Positions 1 to 6,353 of a stretch of 6,353 bases of DNA are shown here, piece by piece (positions within the stretch are counted from its first letter, which is position 1; every line of letters begins with the position of its first letter). This stretch comes from Limnohabitans sp. (lineage in GTDB: Bacteria; Pseudomonadota; Gammaproteobacteria; Burkholderiales; Burkholderiaceae_C), in assembly GCA_009693225.1 (NCBI GenBank), contig SHXP01000139.1, positions 1 through 6,353 of the forward strand, read 5' to 3'. A model generated the notes under the pieces. It had not been told where the DNA came from. It was given only the letters and a program-made list of their open reading frames with translations, and did no database searches. A program made the translations under genes and the position numbers.

Positions 1-1158
1 AAACTGCGCAAGAGCTTCGACAAGGAAGGCTACGGTACACCGGCCTACATGAAGATTCAGAAATCCATCAGCGAAGAAATGATGACCGTGCGCTTCACCG
101 CGCGCACCATTGAAAAGCTGTGCGATCTGGTGCGCTCGCAAGTCAACGATGTGCGCAAAAAAGAACGCGAACTGTGCCGCATCATTGTCGACCGTTGCGG
201 CATGCCGCAAGAGATGTTCTTCAAGGAATTCCCCGCCAACCTGCTGAACCTGAAGTGGGTGGAAAAGCAGTCTGCTGCGGGCAAGTCCTGGTCGGTCACC
301 ATGACCCGCAATATCCCGACCATCCAGGAATTGCAGACCAAACTGACTGACCTGCAAAACCGCGTGGTCGTGCCTCTAGCCGAACTCAAGGACATCAACA
401 AGCGCATGAACGAAGGCGAACGCTCCTCGCGCAACGCCAAAAAGGAAATGATCGAGGCCAACTTGCGCCTGGTCATCTCCATCGCCAAAAAATACACCAA
501 CCGCGGCCTGCAATTCCTGGACTTGATTCAAGAAGGCAACATCGGTTTGATGAAAGCGGTCGACAAGTTTGAATACCGTCGCGGCTACAAGTTCTCCACC
601 TACGCCACCTGGTGGATCCGCCAGGCCATCACGCGCTCCATCGCCGACCAGGCGCGAACCATCCGCATCCCGGTGCACATGATCGAAACCATCAACAAGA
701 TGAACCGTATCAGCCGTCAGCATTTGCAGGAGTTCGGCTTCGAGCCCGATGCCTCTGTGCTGGCGGAAAAAATGGAAATGCCGGAAGACAAAATCCGCAA
801 GATCATGAAGATCGCCAAAGAGCCGATTTCCATGGAGACACCGATCGGCGACGACGACGATTCGCACCTGGGCGACTTCATCGAAGACGGCGCCAACACC
901 GCGCCCATCGAGGCTGCCATGCAAGCCGGTTTGCGCGATGTGGTCAAAGAAATCCTTGACGGCCTGACACCGCGCGAAGCCAAGGTGCTGCGCATGCGTT
1001 TCGGCATCGAAATGGACAACGACCACACCCTGGAAGAAGTCGGCAAACAATTTGATGTGACACGCGAGCGTATCCGTCAGATCGAAGCCAAAGCCTTGCG
1101 CAAACTCAAGCACCCCAGCCGCTCGGACAAACTGCGCAGCTTCATCGACACCTTGTGA
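1..1158 (+). CDS. rpoD: RNA polymerase primary sigma factor RpoD (sigma-70), C-terminal part; 5' end outside window
   Basis: This is the vegetative sigma factor, which gives core RNA polymerase its specificity for -10/-35 promoters. The frame is open from base 1, so the ATG at 49 is internal, not the start. The 385 residues seen align without net gaps to the end of E. coli RpoD (window residue + 229 = E. coli number), so the piece begins in the non-conserved region between regions 1.2 and 2. Region 2 starts near residue 145. The melting aromatics are W204-W205 (E. coli W433/W434), and the -10 readers Q208 and T211 match Q437/T440. Region 3 follows with its acidic finger loop (GDDDD near 283-287). 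Region 4.2 carries the -35 helix-turn-helix at about 343-372, with R355, E356 and R359 matching R584/E585/R588. The gene ends in TGA and overlaps the next reading frame by 4 bases, with no terminator between them. Identification is certain. Confidence 0.98.
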   Translation, partial: KLRKSFDKEGYGTPAYMKIQKSISEEMMTVRFTARTIEKLCDLVRSQVNDVRKKERELCRIIVDRCGMPQEMFFKEFPANLLNLKWVEKQSAAGKSWSVTMTRNIPTIQELQTKLTDLQNRVVVPLAELKDINKRMNEGERSSRNAKKEMIEANLRLVISIAKKYTNRGLQFLDLIQEGNIGLMKAVDKFEYRRGYKFSTYATWWIRQAITRSIADQARTIRIPVHMIETINKMNRISRQHLQEFGFEPDASVLAEKMEMPEDKIRKIMKIAKEPISMETPIGDDDDSHLGDFIEDGANTAPIEAAMQAGLRDVVKEILDGLTPREAKVLRMRFGIEMDNDHTLEEVGKQFDVTRERIRQIEAKALRKLKHPSRSDKLRSFIDTL

Positions 1159-2027
1159 CCCCGCACCACAACCGGCACGGCGTGATCGCCATGTCGGCGG
1201 GCATGGTGTCATTTGTCATGAACGACACGCTGGTCAAATTCGTCAGCCACACCCTGCCCGCTGCCCAGCTTATTTTTTTACGCGGCCTGCTGTCGGTCGC
1301 TATCCTGCTGCTGCTGGCACGCCTGACCGACCCGCAGGCGCTTTCGCGCGAATGGCGCCAGCACATGGTTCAACGCTGGGTGCTGGCCCGGTCTTTGCTG
1401 GACGGCGCTGCCAGCCTGGTTTATTTGAGCGCCTTGTTCCATATGCCGCTGGGTAATGCCACCGCCATCAATATGTCCACCCCCTTGCTGATCGCCCTGC
1501 TGTCGGGTCTGCTGCTGGGTGTGCATGTCAGCCTGCGCAACTGGCTGATCATCGGGCTGGGCTTTGCCGGTGTGTTGATGGTGGTGCAACCGCAGGCTGA
1601 AGGCTTTAACGCCTGGGCCTGGGTAGCGCTGTGCGGCACCTGCCTGCACGCCATGCGCGATATGTGCGTGCGCTTTATTCCGCCGCAAGTACCCTCAAAC
1701 ATGATCGCCGCCGGCACAGCGCTGACCGCCACCGTGATGGCCGGCATCTGGGGCCTGTGGATCGACTGGGTGGCGGTGTCGTCCTTGCATTGGCTGATGA
1801 TGGCCGCTGCCTCCCTGTTTTTAAGCGGCGGCTATTTCTGTTTGATCCTGGCCACGCGCATGGCCGACATGAGCGTGATTGCGCCGTTTCGTTACATGGG
1901 CCTGCTGACCGCCGTGGTGGCAGGCTTTGTCATCTGGGGCGATGTACCGAACGCCATGGCCTGGTGCGGCATGGTTCTGCTGGTCGGCGCAGGCCTGCTG
2001 ATGCTGCGCCTGAACCGCAGCAGTTAA
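1155..2027 (+). CDS. DMT superfamily permease with two EamA domains, substrate unknown
   Basis: Inner-membrane transporter of the drug/metabolite (EamA, 10-TMS) family. The 290 residues form about ten hydrophobic helices, roughly 9-29, 36-56, 79-98, 103-122, 128-146, 152-170, 182-202, 210-232, 240-262 and 265-286. They fall into two EamA repeats (about 9-145 and 152-286), and the total length is normal for the family. The first helix has the usual NDTLVK-type end, and both halves have a proline before a membrane-entering helix (TPLLIALL, APFRYMGLL). Family members export or import amino acids, purines or S-adenosylmethionine; nothing here decides which. The start is uncertain. GTG at 1155 overlaps the rpoD stop as GTGA. 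GTG at 1182 and ATG at 1191 are in-frame alternatives, and none has a clear Shine-Dalgarno site. I keep 1155 because it leaves a short cytoplasmic lead before helix 1 and suggests translational coupling to rpoD. Confidence 0.88.
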   Translation: MTPHHNRHGVIAMSAGMVSFVMNDTLVKFVSHTLPAAQLIFLRGLLSVAILLLLARLTDPQALSREWRQHMVQRWVLARSLLDGAASLVYLSALFHMPLGNATAINMSTPLLIALLSGLLLGVHVSLRNWLIIGLGFAGVLMVVQPQAEGFNAWAWVALCGTCLHAMRDMCVRFIPPQVPSNMIAAGTALTATVMAGIWGLWIDWVAVSSLHWLMMAAASLFLSGGYFCLILATRMADMSVIAPFRYMGLLTAVVAGFVIWGDVPNAMAWCGMVLLVGAGLLMLRLNRSS

Positions 2028-2061
2028 CAAAAGCGGCTTAGGCACAGCGGTTCAGGTTCTT

Positions 2062-3294
2062 TCAGTGCGGCGGCTTCCAGGAAGCGCCCATCAAGGTATT
2101 AGACGGCAGGGTTTCGTCCAGCAGTTTGCGCGCGGTTTCCACGCCGGCCACCGGCAGACCTTGGGGGTCGAGCTTGCCGATTTGCACCAGCACGCTGGCC
2201 TGGTCCCAGTAAATATGCTCGTGGTAGAGCTTGTCGCCACGGAATTTCACAATCGCGATCAAGGGGATTTCAACCCGCTTGCCGGTCGGTGCAATGCCGG
2301 GCAGCATCCACGGCACTTCGCAGGTGTGGGTGAAACAAAACAGCATTTCGTCGACGATTTGCGTGGCGCCCACAGTGCGTGAAATCGGGATCAGACTGGT
2401 GTCAGGTGGGTTGCTGTTGATAAAATGGTTCTGGTAGAAATGCGCCAGCATTTTGTGACCGACGCCGCCGGTCATGGTCGGGATGTGGTTGACGTAGGGC
2501 TCGTCCACCATGGTTGTCATGGTGGTGGCGACATCGCGGGTGGCGAATTCGTATTCGCAATGCTTGTCCCACAGCGCCGACAGGTTGTAGTTCGGGCCGA
2601 TCGCGGCTTTGAACGCCGCCATGCTGCGCTGGTGCGCCATCAAGGCCGCCGGTTTGTCAAAGTGATCGCCGCCGTTGCGGGCAAAGGCATGGTCCACACC
2701 AGGGTACACATAAGCTTCGACATGCAGGTGGCCGGCCAGCGCGCCGGTGATGGCGGCTTGCGCTTCAGGCGGGCAGAACTGGTCTTTTTCCGCGATGTGC
2801 AGGACCAGCTTGTTTTTGATGTTGCCGGCTTCGCTCAAAGCATTGTCGATACCGACGCCGTAATAGGACACGCTGACTGAAGCATCGGTGCGGCAGGCCG
2901 CCAGGTAAGCGAGTTTGCCGCCCAGGCAAAAACCGAGCACGCCGGGCTGGCCTTGCACCTCAGGCATGGCACGCAATGCATTCAGGCTGGCCTGTATGTC
3001 GTCCACACCCTTGGCCTCGTCAAAGCCCTGGTAAAAACCGAAGGCGCGTTGCCAGTCCTCGGGTGTGTAGCCGAGTTGCACGCCGGGTTCCTGGCGCCAG
3101 AACAAATCGGGCACCAGCACCACATAACCTTCCTGCGCGTAATAGTCGGCGACCTCGCGCATAGAAATGTTGACGCCGAAAATCTCCTGGGCAATCACCA
3201 GGCCCGGCCCCTTGCCGCCGGCGGGCAGCGACAAATAGCCTTGAAACGTGCCGCTTTTATCGCCGGCCTGAATATCCATCATGCGTGTCGTCAT
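2062..3294 (-). CDS. Dienelactone hydrolase (carboxymethylenebutenolidase) family protein fused to a C-terminal NTF2/SnoaL-like domain
   Basis: Cytoplasmic alpha/beta hydrolase of 410 residues with two parts. Residues 1-232 are a complete dienelactone-hydrolase domain with nucleophile elbow GFCLGG (Cys123), Asp171 in AEKDQF and His202 in GVDHAF. This is the same Cys-Asp-His triad, at the same numbers, as the classical DLH enzyme. Glu37 in AQEIFG matches the glutamate that activates the cysteine. Classical DLH opens the lactone ring of dienelactones to maleylacetate in chlorocatechol degradation, but the family is broad, so the true substrate is open. Residues about 236-400 form a second domain with the look of an NTF2/SnoaL-like fold: a helical start (WDKHCEYEF), then strands ending in KFRGDKLYHEHIYWD. 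It roughly doubles the length of a normal 230-240-residue DLH. The ATG at 3294 has a strong ribosome site 8 bases upstream. The gene lies downstream of iorB on the same strand and converges on the permease. No chlorocatechol genes are nearby. Confidence 0.92.
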   Translation of the reverse strand: MTTRMMDIQAGDKSGTFQGYLSLPAGGKGPGLVIAQEIFGVNISMREVADYYAQEGYVVLVPDLFWRQEPGVQLGYTPEDWQRAFGFYQGFDEAKGVDDIQASLNALRAMPEVQGQPGVLGFCLGGKLAYLAACRTDASVSVSYYGVGIDNALSEAGNIKNKLVLHIAEKDQFCPPEAQAAITGALAGHLHVEAYVYPGVDHAFARNGGDHFDKPAALMAHQRSMAAFKAAIGPNYNLSALWDKHCEYEFATRDVATTMTTMVDEPYVNHIPTMTGGVGHKMLAHFYQNHFINSNPPDTSLIPISRTVGATQIVDEMLFCFTHTCEVPWMLPGIAPTGKRVEIPLIAIVKFRGDKLYHEHIYWDQASVLVQIGKLDPQGLPVAGVETARKLLDETLPSNTLMGASWKPPH

Positions 3295-3302
3295 TTGCTG
3301 AT

Positions 3303-3308
3303 CTCCTC
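3303..3308 (-). promoter_or_regulatory. Ribosome binding site of the dienelactone hydrolase gene
   Basis: On the - strand this reads GAGGAG, 8 bases before the ATG at 3294. It is a near-ideal Shine-Dalgarno match and fixes that start. The gene can thus be translated independently of iorB, which ends well upstream. Confidence 0.8.
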
Positions 3309-3348
3309 AAAAATAAACATTGACCGGGATTTAATCACACCGTTTTTA

Positions 3349-3356
3349 CCCCCCCC
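3349..3356 (-). repeat. Run of eight G (- strand) between iorB and the hydrolase gene
   Basis: An uninterrupted run of eight C on the + strand (G on the - strand) lies about 55 bases upstream of the hydrolase start, in the iorB-hydrolase spacer and outside any supported coding frame. Such runs are prone to length error in replication and in sequencing. No -35/-10 pair around it is convincing, so no regulatory role is claimed. Confidence 0.6.
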
Positions 3357-3374
3357 GGCAACAAGCCTTTGTTA

Positions 3375-3431
3375 TCACGGCACTTTCGCCTGCGCGGCTT
3401 CGTTTTCCACTGTCTTGCGCAATGCCGCCAG
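3375..3431 (-). other. Coding-like tail of iorB beyond its TAG codon (18 codons plus TGA)
   Basis: Directly after the TAG that ends the iorB frame, the same frame continues for 18 codons, reading LAALRKTVENEAAQAKVP, and ends in TGA at 3375-3377. The stretch has the charged, helical character and GC-rich third positions of the gene before it. As I recall the family, such proteins end in a similar helix with a tryptophan-leucine step where the TAG now stands. TAG is one base from TGG (Trp). With the tail the protein would be 509 residues, close to the usual size. I read this as the original C-terminus cut off by a nonsense change or a base error. The alternative is plain intergenic DNA that happens to stay open. 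Confidence 0.6.
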
Positions 3432-4904
3432 CTATGCTGCGGGGTTGTCGCGCCCGGCCAGACCGGGTGCGGCTTGCATCAAGCGGTCGAATTTGCTGCT
3501 GCCGCGCGCGTGGGTGTCGCTGTAGCCTTTGACCAAGCGGCGACAGCGGATAACTTCGACGGCCAGCAAATAATCCTGTTGCATCAGGCTGTGCACCGTG
3601 TCCATCCATTGCGTCAGGTGCGCGGTTTCCACAACGTGACGACGGCTGTGGCGGCGAAAACGCCTCAGACCCGCGAGCATTTGCAGCATGCATTGGCCCG
3701 TGACGGTATGCGGCCGCAGGCGTTTACCGTCACCGATCACAACCAGCAACAGTTTTTTCAAGGGCGGCAAACCTTCAATCAACCGGCCCCATGAGGCAGG
3801 CATCAAACCGTAAATCTCTTCGATGCGAGGGTGGAAAAACTCCACGCTGCCGACGACTTCATCCGCGCCGGCACCGACTTCTTCGCGCAGACGCTGCGTG
3901 CGTTGCACACGGGTTTTGAGTTCGGCCACACGGATCACATCGTCATACGCCATGGCCACCGCCAGCCAGCGCGCCGCTTCCAGCGTGGCTAGGTGCGCGT
4001 GCTGTGCGCCACCGTGCGCCAGCCCGAGCTGGTGCAAAGCCGCCATGCGTTCCAGGTAGTCATGGCCGTAGGCAATGTCCTGAAACTCCAGCACGCGTTG
4101 CAAGCCAGCGCCCAGCATGGCGTGACATTCAGGAGGAAATTCTTTTTCAATACGCGCACGCAAAGGCTCGACCTGCGCAGTGGTGGCACGCGCGAGCAAG
4201 GGGCGCGGCGCGGTCGCCATCGGGTCCGCCGCTGTGTCGTGTTGTTGCGGCTGGCGCGTCGCCTGCAAACCCGCCCGGAAACATTTCAGACTGGCTTCAA
4301 CGCCTATGCCTGCGCGGCGGATCGTGTCTTCATAAGCCGCATCCTCAAAAGGCAACTCGGCGGCACCAGCCAGCGCACCGAACAAGGCAGCCGACAACAC
4401 GCTGCGCTCGCGGCGGGCGATGGCTTGCATGTCGTCGTGCAGAAAACGCCGCGCGTGTGTCAGGCCTGCACCCAGCACCGCAGAGGCATCGGCGATGCCG
4501 TTACCGAGATTGACTTTCTCCAGCGTCGCGTAATCGCGGTGTAAAGAAGTGATGAGTGTGCTTCTGTCTGCGGTCACCAGGCCGCGTTGCATGGCGCGGC
4601 CGGCCTCCATCAACTCGGAGGCGATGACGATATCGATCTCGCCTGGCACCGGCATTTGCGCCAGCAACGGCGACTTGCCGCCGGCCGTGATGTACGCCTG
4701 TGCGTACAACTCGATGTAATAAATGGTGGCGCCGGTGCGTTGCGCCACACCGGCGACCGAGGTGGCCTGCGCCAGATAGTGTCTGTGCGTGGCCAGGTCG
4801 ACGATCCAGTCGACCAGCACACCACCGCCCTGCCCGCCCATGGCGAGGATGGCGATGGTGATCGAGCGCGAGGGGTCGTCACCCAGGGTAGGCGCCGTGG
4901 TCAT
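3432..4904 (-). CDS. iorB: Indolepyruvate oxidoreductase subunit beta family protein with DUF6537-type extension, probably cut short at the C-terminus
   Basis: Beta chain of indolepyruvate:ferredoxin oxidoreductase, partner of the IorA chain encoded just upstream. The pair converts arylpyruvates to aryl-acetyl-CoA plus CO2 and reduced ferredoxin in the cytoplasm. Residues about 14-212 are the pyruvate-ferredoxin oxidoreductase gamma-type domain, with the glycine-rich GGQGGG (23-28), SVAGVAQRTGAT (49-60) and the family ending GVEASLKCF (201-209). A low-complexity linker (about 215-240) leads to a helical domain from about 245 to the end, which I assign to DUF6537. Its signs are VEFFHPRIEEIYGLMP (354-369) and VKGYSDTHARGSSKFDR (458-474). 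The ATG at 4904 overlaps the iorA stop as ATGA and has a GAGGA ribosome site 9 bases upstream, which points to coupled translation. The frame gives 490 residues and stops at TAG; 18 more coding-like codons follow, so the natural end may be 3375. Confidence 0.88.
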   Translation of the reverse strand: MTTAPTLGDDPSRSITIAILAMGGQGGGVLVDWIVDLATHRHYLAQATSVAGVAQRTGATIYYIELYAQAYITAGGKSPLLAQMPVPGEIDIVIASELMEAGRAMQRGLVTADRSTLITSLHRDYATLEKVNLGNGIADASAVLGAGLTHARRFLHDDMQAIARRERSVLSAALFGALAGAAELPFEDAAYEDTIRRAGIGVEASLKCFRAGLQATRQPQQHDTAADPMATAPRPLLARATTAQVEPLRARIEKEFPPECHAMLGAGLQRVLEFQDIAYGHDYLERMAALHQLGLAHGGAQHAHLATLEAARWLAVAMAYDDVIRVAELKTRVQRTQRLREEVGAGADEVVGSVEFFHPRIEEIYGLMPASWGRLIEGLPPLKKLLLVVIGDGKRLRPHTVTGQCMLQMLAGLRRFRRHSRRHVVETAHLTQWMDTVHSLMQQDYLLAVEVIRCRRLVKGYSDTHARGSSKFDRLMQAAPGLAGRDNPAA

Positions 4905-4913
4905 GCTGCGAAG

Positions 4914-4918
4914 TCCTC
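4914..4918 (-). promoter_or_regulatory. Ribosome binding site of iorB inside the end of iorA
   Basis: On the - strand this reads GAGGA, 9 bases before the iorB ATG. It lies within the last codons of iorA. Together with the ATGA stop/start overlap it supports the chosen iorB start and translational coupling of the two subunits. Confidence 0.65.
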
Positions 4919-5692
4919 ATAAAGTGCCCGCGCGTGCAAGCTGCGCTGCTGGCGGCGCTGCATCCAGCCGACCACGGTCTGCTGCCAGCGGTGCAGCCAT
5001 TTTTCAAAAGCACCTGCATTGCGCACCCACTCGATGCGGTAGAACGAGGGGCACAACACAGCGGCATCAGCGACTTCGTCGCAATGCCCGCAGGCCACAC
5101 AGCCGTCGTCCACATGCGCCACCAGGTCGGGCTTGAGCGGATCGCCGCTGTTTTTCAAGGTCAGTGAAGGACAACCTGAGAGCCGCATGCAGGCGTGGTC
5201 GCCGCTGCACACCGAGGCGTCGACACCGAATTTTTCTTTCACCACGCGCTCACCGCTGTTCACCGCAGCGGCGATTTGCGGTTTGACGCGCCGCTGCTTG
5301 TTCAGCATGCATTCGCTTTGCGCGATCACCACCTTGGGGCCCTGGTAATCGGTCGTCAAGGCCTCGTTGAGCACATCGCGCATGAGGTTGACGTCGTAGG
5401 TGTAGTCCACGGTCTTCACCCATTCCACACCGACACCGCGCACAGCGGCTTCGATAGGGTGTTGCATGCTGCGGTTGTCTTTGTGCGAGCGCGATGACAA
5501 CAGGTCCTGGCCGCCGGTGGCTGCCGAGTAGTTGTTGTCCACAATGACGATGACGCCGTCGGCCTTGTTGAACACCGCATTGCCAATGCCGCTGGCCAGA
5601 CCGTTGTGCCAGAAGCCGCCGTCGCCCATGACCGAAATCGAGCGTTTGCCGGCCTCCACATTCATCGCCGCCGCACTGGATGCACCGAGGCC

Positions 5693-5695
5693 TTA
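5693..5695 (-). other. iorA: In-frame TAA inside iorA
   Basis: The codon interrupts a smooth family-like segment: before it the frame reads PPFHLGATTMG, after it GLGASSAAAMN. This lies at the entry to the thiamine-diphosphate-binding half. A single base change would give a sense codon: Tyr (TAC/TAT), Gln, Glu, Lys, Ser or Leu. The original residue cannot be decided from this window alone. Confidence 0.85.
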
Positions 5696-5940
5696 GCCCA
5701 TGGTGGTCGCACCCAGGTGAAACGGCGGCATGGCGGCGAACAAATGGCAGCCGATGTCGGCCGAGATATGGTGCATGCCCAGGTCCTGCTGCACCAAGGT
5801 CATGGCAGAAAAAATCGGCCGCTCCGGGCAGCCGACGCAAAACCCCGGCGGGCGCGCCGGCACCACCGCAGCCAGTTCGGGGGCGGCCAGCCGGGTCATC
5901 GCTGCCACCGCCGCCTGCGCCTGTGCGGCGCCGCTGAGCT

Positions 5941-5947
5941 GGGTTTT
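5941..5947 (-). other. iorA: Probable site of a one-base deletion (frameshift) in iorA
   Basis: On the - strand the run AAAACCC marks where the reading frame must change. Upstream the frame reads AVIDTRPK, then drifts into an arginine-rich nonsense tail that stops at 5896-5898. Adding one base to the A or C run joins DTRPK to TQLSGAAQAQAAVAAM, which flows into the conserved PGFCVGCP block. The shift is equal to one missing base. Short homopolymer runs are typical sites of both slippage mutations and sequencing indels. The exact base could lie anywhere from about 5941 to 5990. Confidence 0.75.
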
Positions 5948-6353
5948 GGCCTGGTGTCGATGACGGCACCGGCCTGTTGTCCCGCCTGTGAGGGTTTGAG
6001 CGGCATACCGAGTGACACCAGTTTGGCCAGCGCCGCCGGGTGGTACTTCGACAGAAAAGCATGAAGCCCGCGCTTCAAGGTCTGCACCGTGTATTCACCG
6101 GCCTGCGGCAGCATGTCCTTGCCGTGCACCATGGTGCGGATCTGCGCGCGCCCGAGCACCGTGTGTATCGCCTGCTCGTGGTACTCGGGCTGGCCTTCCT
6201 CGATCATCAGAACGGCTTTCTTGCCGTCGCAAAACCGCTGTATCTCTTCGTCAATCACCGGGTAGGCGACGTTCATCACATACAAGGGCACACGCGTTTT
6301 GCCGAAGATATCGGCCATGTCATACGCCATCATGGCGCGCATCACGTTGTTGT

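Larger units (their letters stand above)
4901..6353 (-). pseudogene. iorA: Indolepyruvate ferredoxin oxidoreductase subunit alpha, broken by one frameshift and one in-frame stop; 5' end outside window
   Basis: Alpha chain of the thiamine-diphosphate, iron-sulfur enzyme that oxidises indolepyruvate and other arylpyruvates to acyl-CoA with ferredoxin as acceptor. About 484 codons are in the window; the N-terminal part lies beyond 6353. Three same-strand pieces make one protein. From 6353 to about 5947 is the transketolase-C-like domain (VPLYVMNVAYPVIDEE, MIEEGQPEYHEQAI). After a one-base frameshift near 5941-5947, the frame runs to 5696 with the family motif PGFCVGCPERP (Cys codon at 5837-5839). 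After a TAA at 5693-5695, the same frame continues from 5692 to the TGA at 4901-4903. That last piece has the thiamine-diphosphate motif GDG (near 5622) to DNN (near 5535) and two ferredoxin-type clusters, C-x5-C-x5-CP and C-x2-C-x2-C-x9-CP. The ATG at 5665 has no ribosome site and is internal to the domain, so this piece is not a real separate gene. All visible motifs are intact, so decay is recent or the lesions are sequence errors. Confidence 0.85.

Noticed and set aside
376..1212. Long open frame (278 codons) on the - strand opposite rpoD
   Set aside because: It mirrors a highly conserved sigma-factor gene in GC-rich DNA. The translation is of low complexity and rich in F, D, V and H, with no recognisable domain and no ribosome site.
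2028..2061. Bidirectional terminator between the convergent permease and hydrolase genes
   Set aside because: The 34-base spacer contains AAGC/GCTT symmetry, but with a loop too short to fold and no T tract of useful length. Termination must occur here or within the neighbouring genes but cannot be placed.
3361..3374. Inverted repeat AACAA-AGGC-TTGTT as a terminator after iorB
   Set aside because: The stem is only 5 AT-rich base pairs, and what follows on the - strand is a G run, not a T tract.
3993..4544. Two long + strand frames opposite iorB
   Set aside because: Both are antisense shadows in GC-rich coding DNA. They have no domain, ribosome site or codon pattern of their own, while the - strand frame carries clear family motifs.
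4901..5665. A separate 254-residue gene starting at the ATG at 5665
   Set aside because: The ATG lies inside the thiamine-diphosphate half of iorA, has no Shine-Dalgarno site, and the same frame is clearly coding upstream of the TAA. It is a fragment of a broken gene.
3432..5695. Stop-codon recoding (TAG or TAA read as an amino acid)
   Set aside because: The permease ends normally at TAA, and rpoD and the hydrolase end at TGA. No recoding element or special tRNA gene is visible, so simple mutation or error is the easier explanation.
5250..6062. Overlapping 270-codon - strand frame across the iorA break
   Set aside because: Its translation is arginine- and glycine-rich with none of the family motifs, which appear in the neighbouring frame. 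It is a shadow frame.

Overview
The window looks like the chromosome of a betaproteobacterium, most likely order Burkholderiales and possibly Comamonadaceae-like. The reasons are a GC-rich coding style, an RpoD C-terminus of the Burkholderiales type, and an indolepyruvate oxidoreductase made of separate alpha and beta subunits with the long DUF6537-type beta chain. This placement comes from memory of the families, not from a search. The window is almost entirely coding and holds five genes; the first and last run off its edges.

Layout. On the + strand, 1-1158 is the C-terminal 385 residues of the housekeeping sigma factor RpoD. Its stop overlaps by 4 bases (GTGA) the most upstream start of a ten-helix DMT/EamA permease (1155-2027). 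After a 34-base spacer at which transcription converges, everything is on the - strand. Read in the direction of transcription, this is iorA (6353 to 4901, 5' end outside the window), iorB (4904 to 3432, ATGA overlap with iorA), and a two-domain dienelactone-hydrolase/NTF2-like protein (3294 to 2062) with its own strong Shine-Dalgarno site. The spacing suggests an iorAB operon that may extend into the hydrolase gene.

How the genes work together. IorAB enzymes decarboxylate arylpyruvates, the transamination products of Trp, Phe and Tyr, to aryl-acetyl-CoA with ferredoxin as electron acceptor. A DLH-family hydrolase next door would fit a wider aromatic or ring-cleavage catabolic setting, but its substrate cannot be read from the sequence. 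The rpoD-permease pair is functionally unrelated to this block.

The most notable observation is that the ior pair carries three reading-frame lesions while the other three genes are clean. iorA has a one-base frameshift near 5941-5947 and an in-frame TAA at 5693-5695. iorB has a TAG at 3432-3434, followed in the same frame by 18 more codons that look like its natural C-terminus and end in TGA. Catalytic and cofactor motifs on both sides of the lesions are intact, so this is either a very recent inactivation of the locus or sequence error. I found no RNA gene, mobile element, CRISPR array or unknown multi-gene system here.
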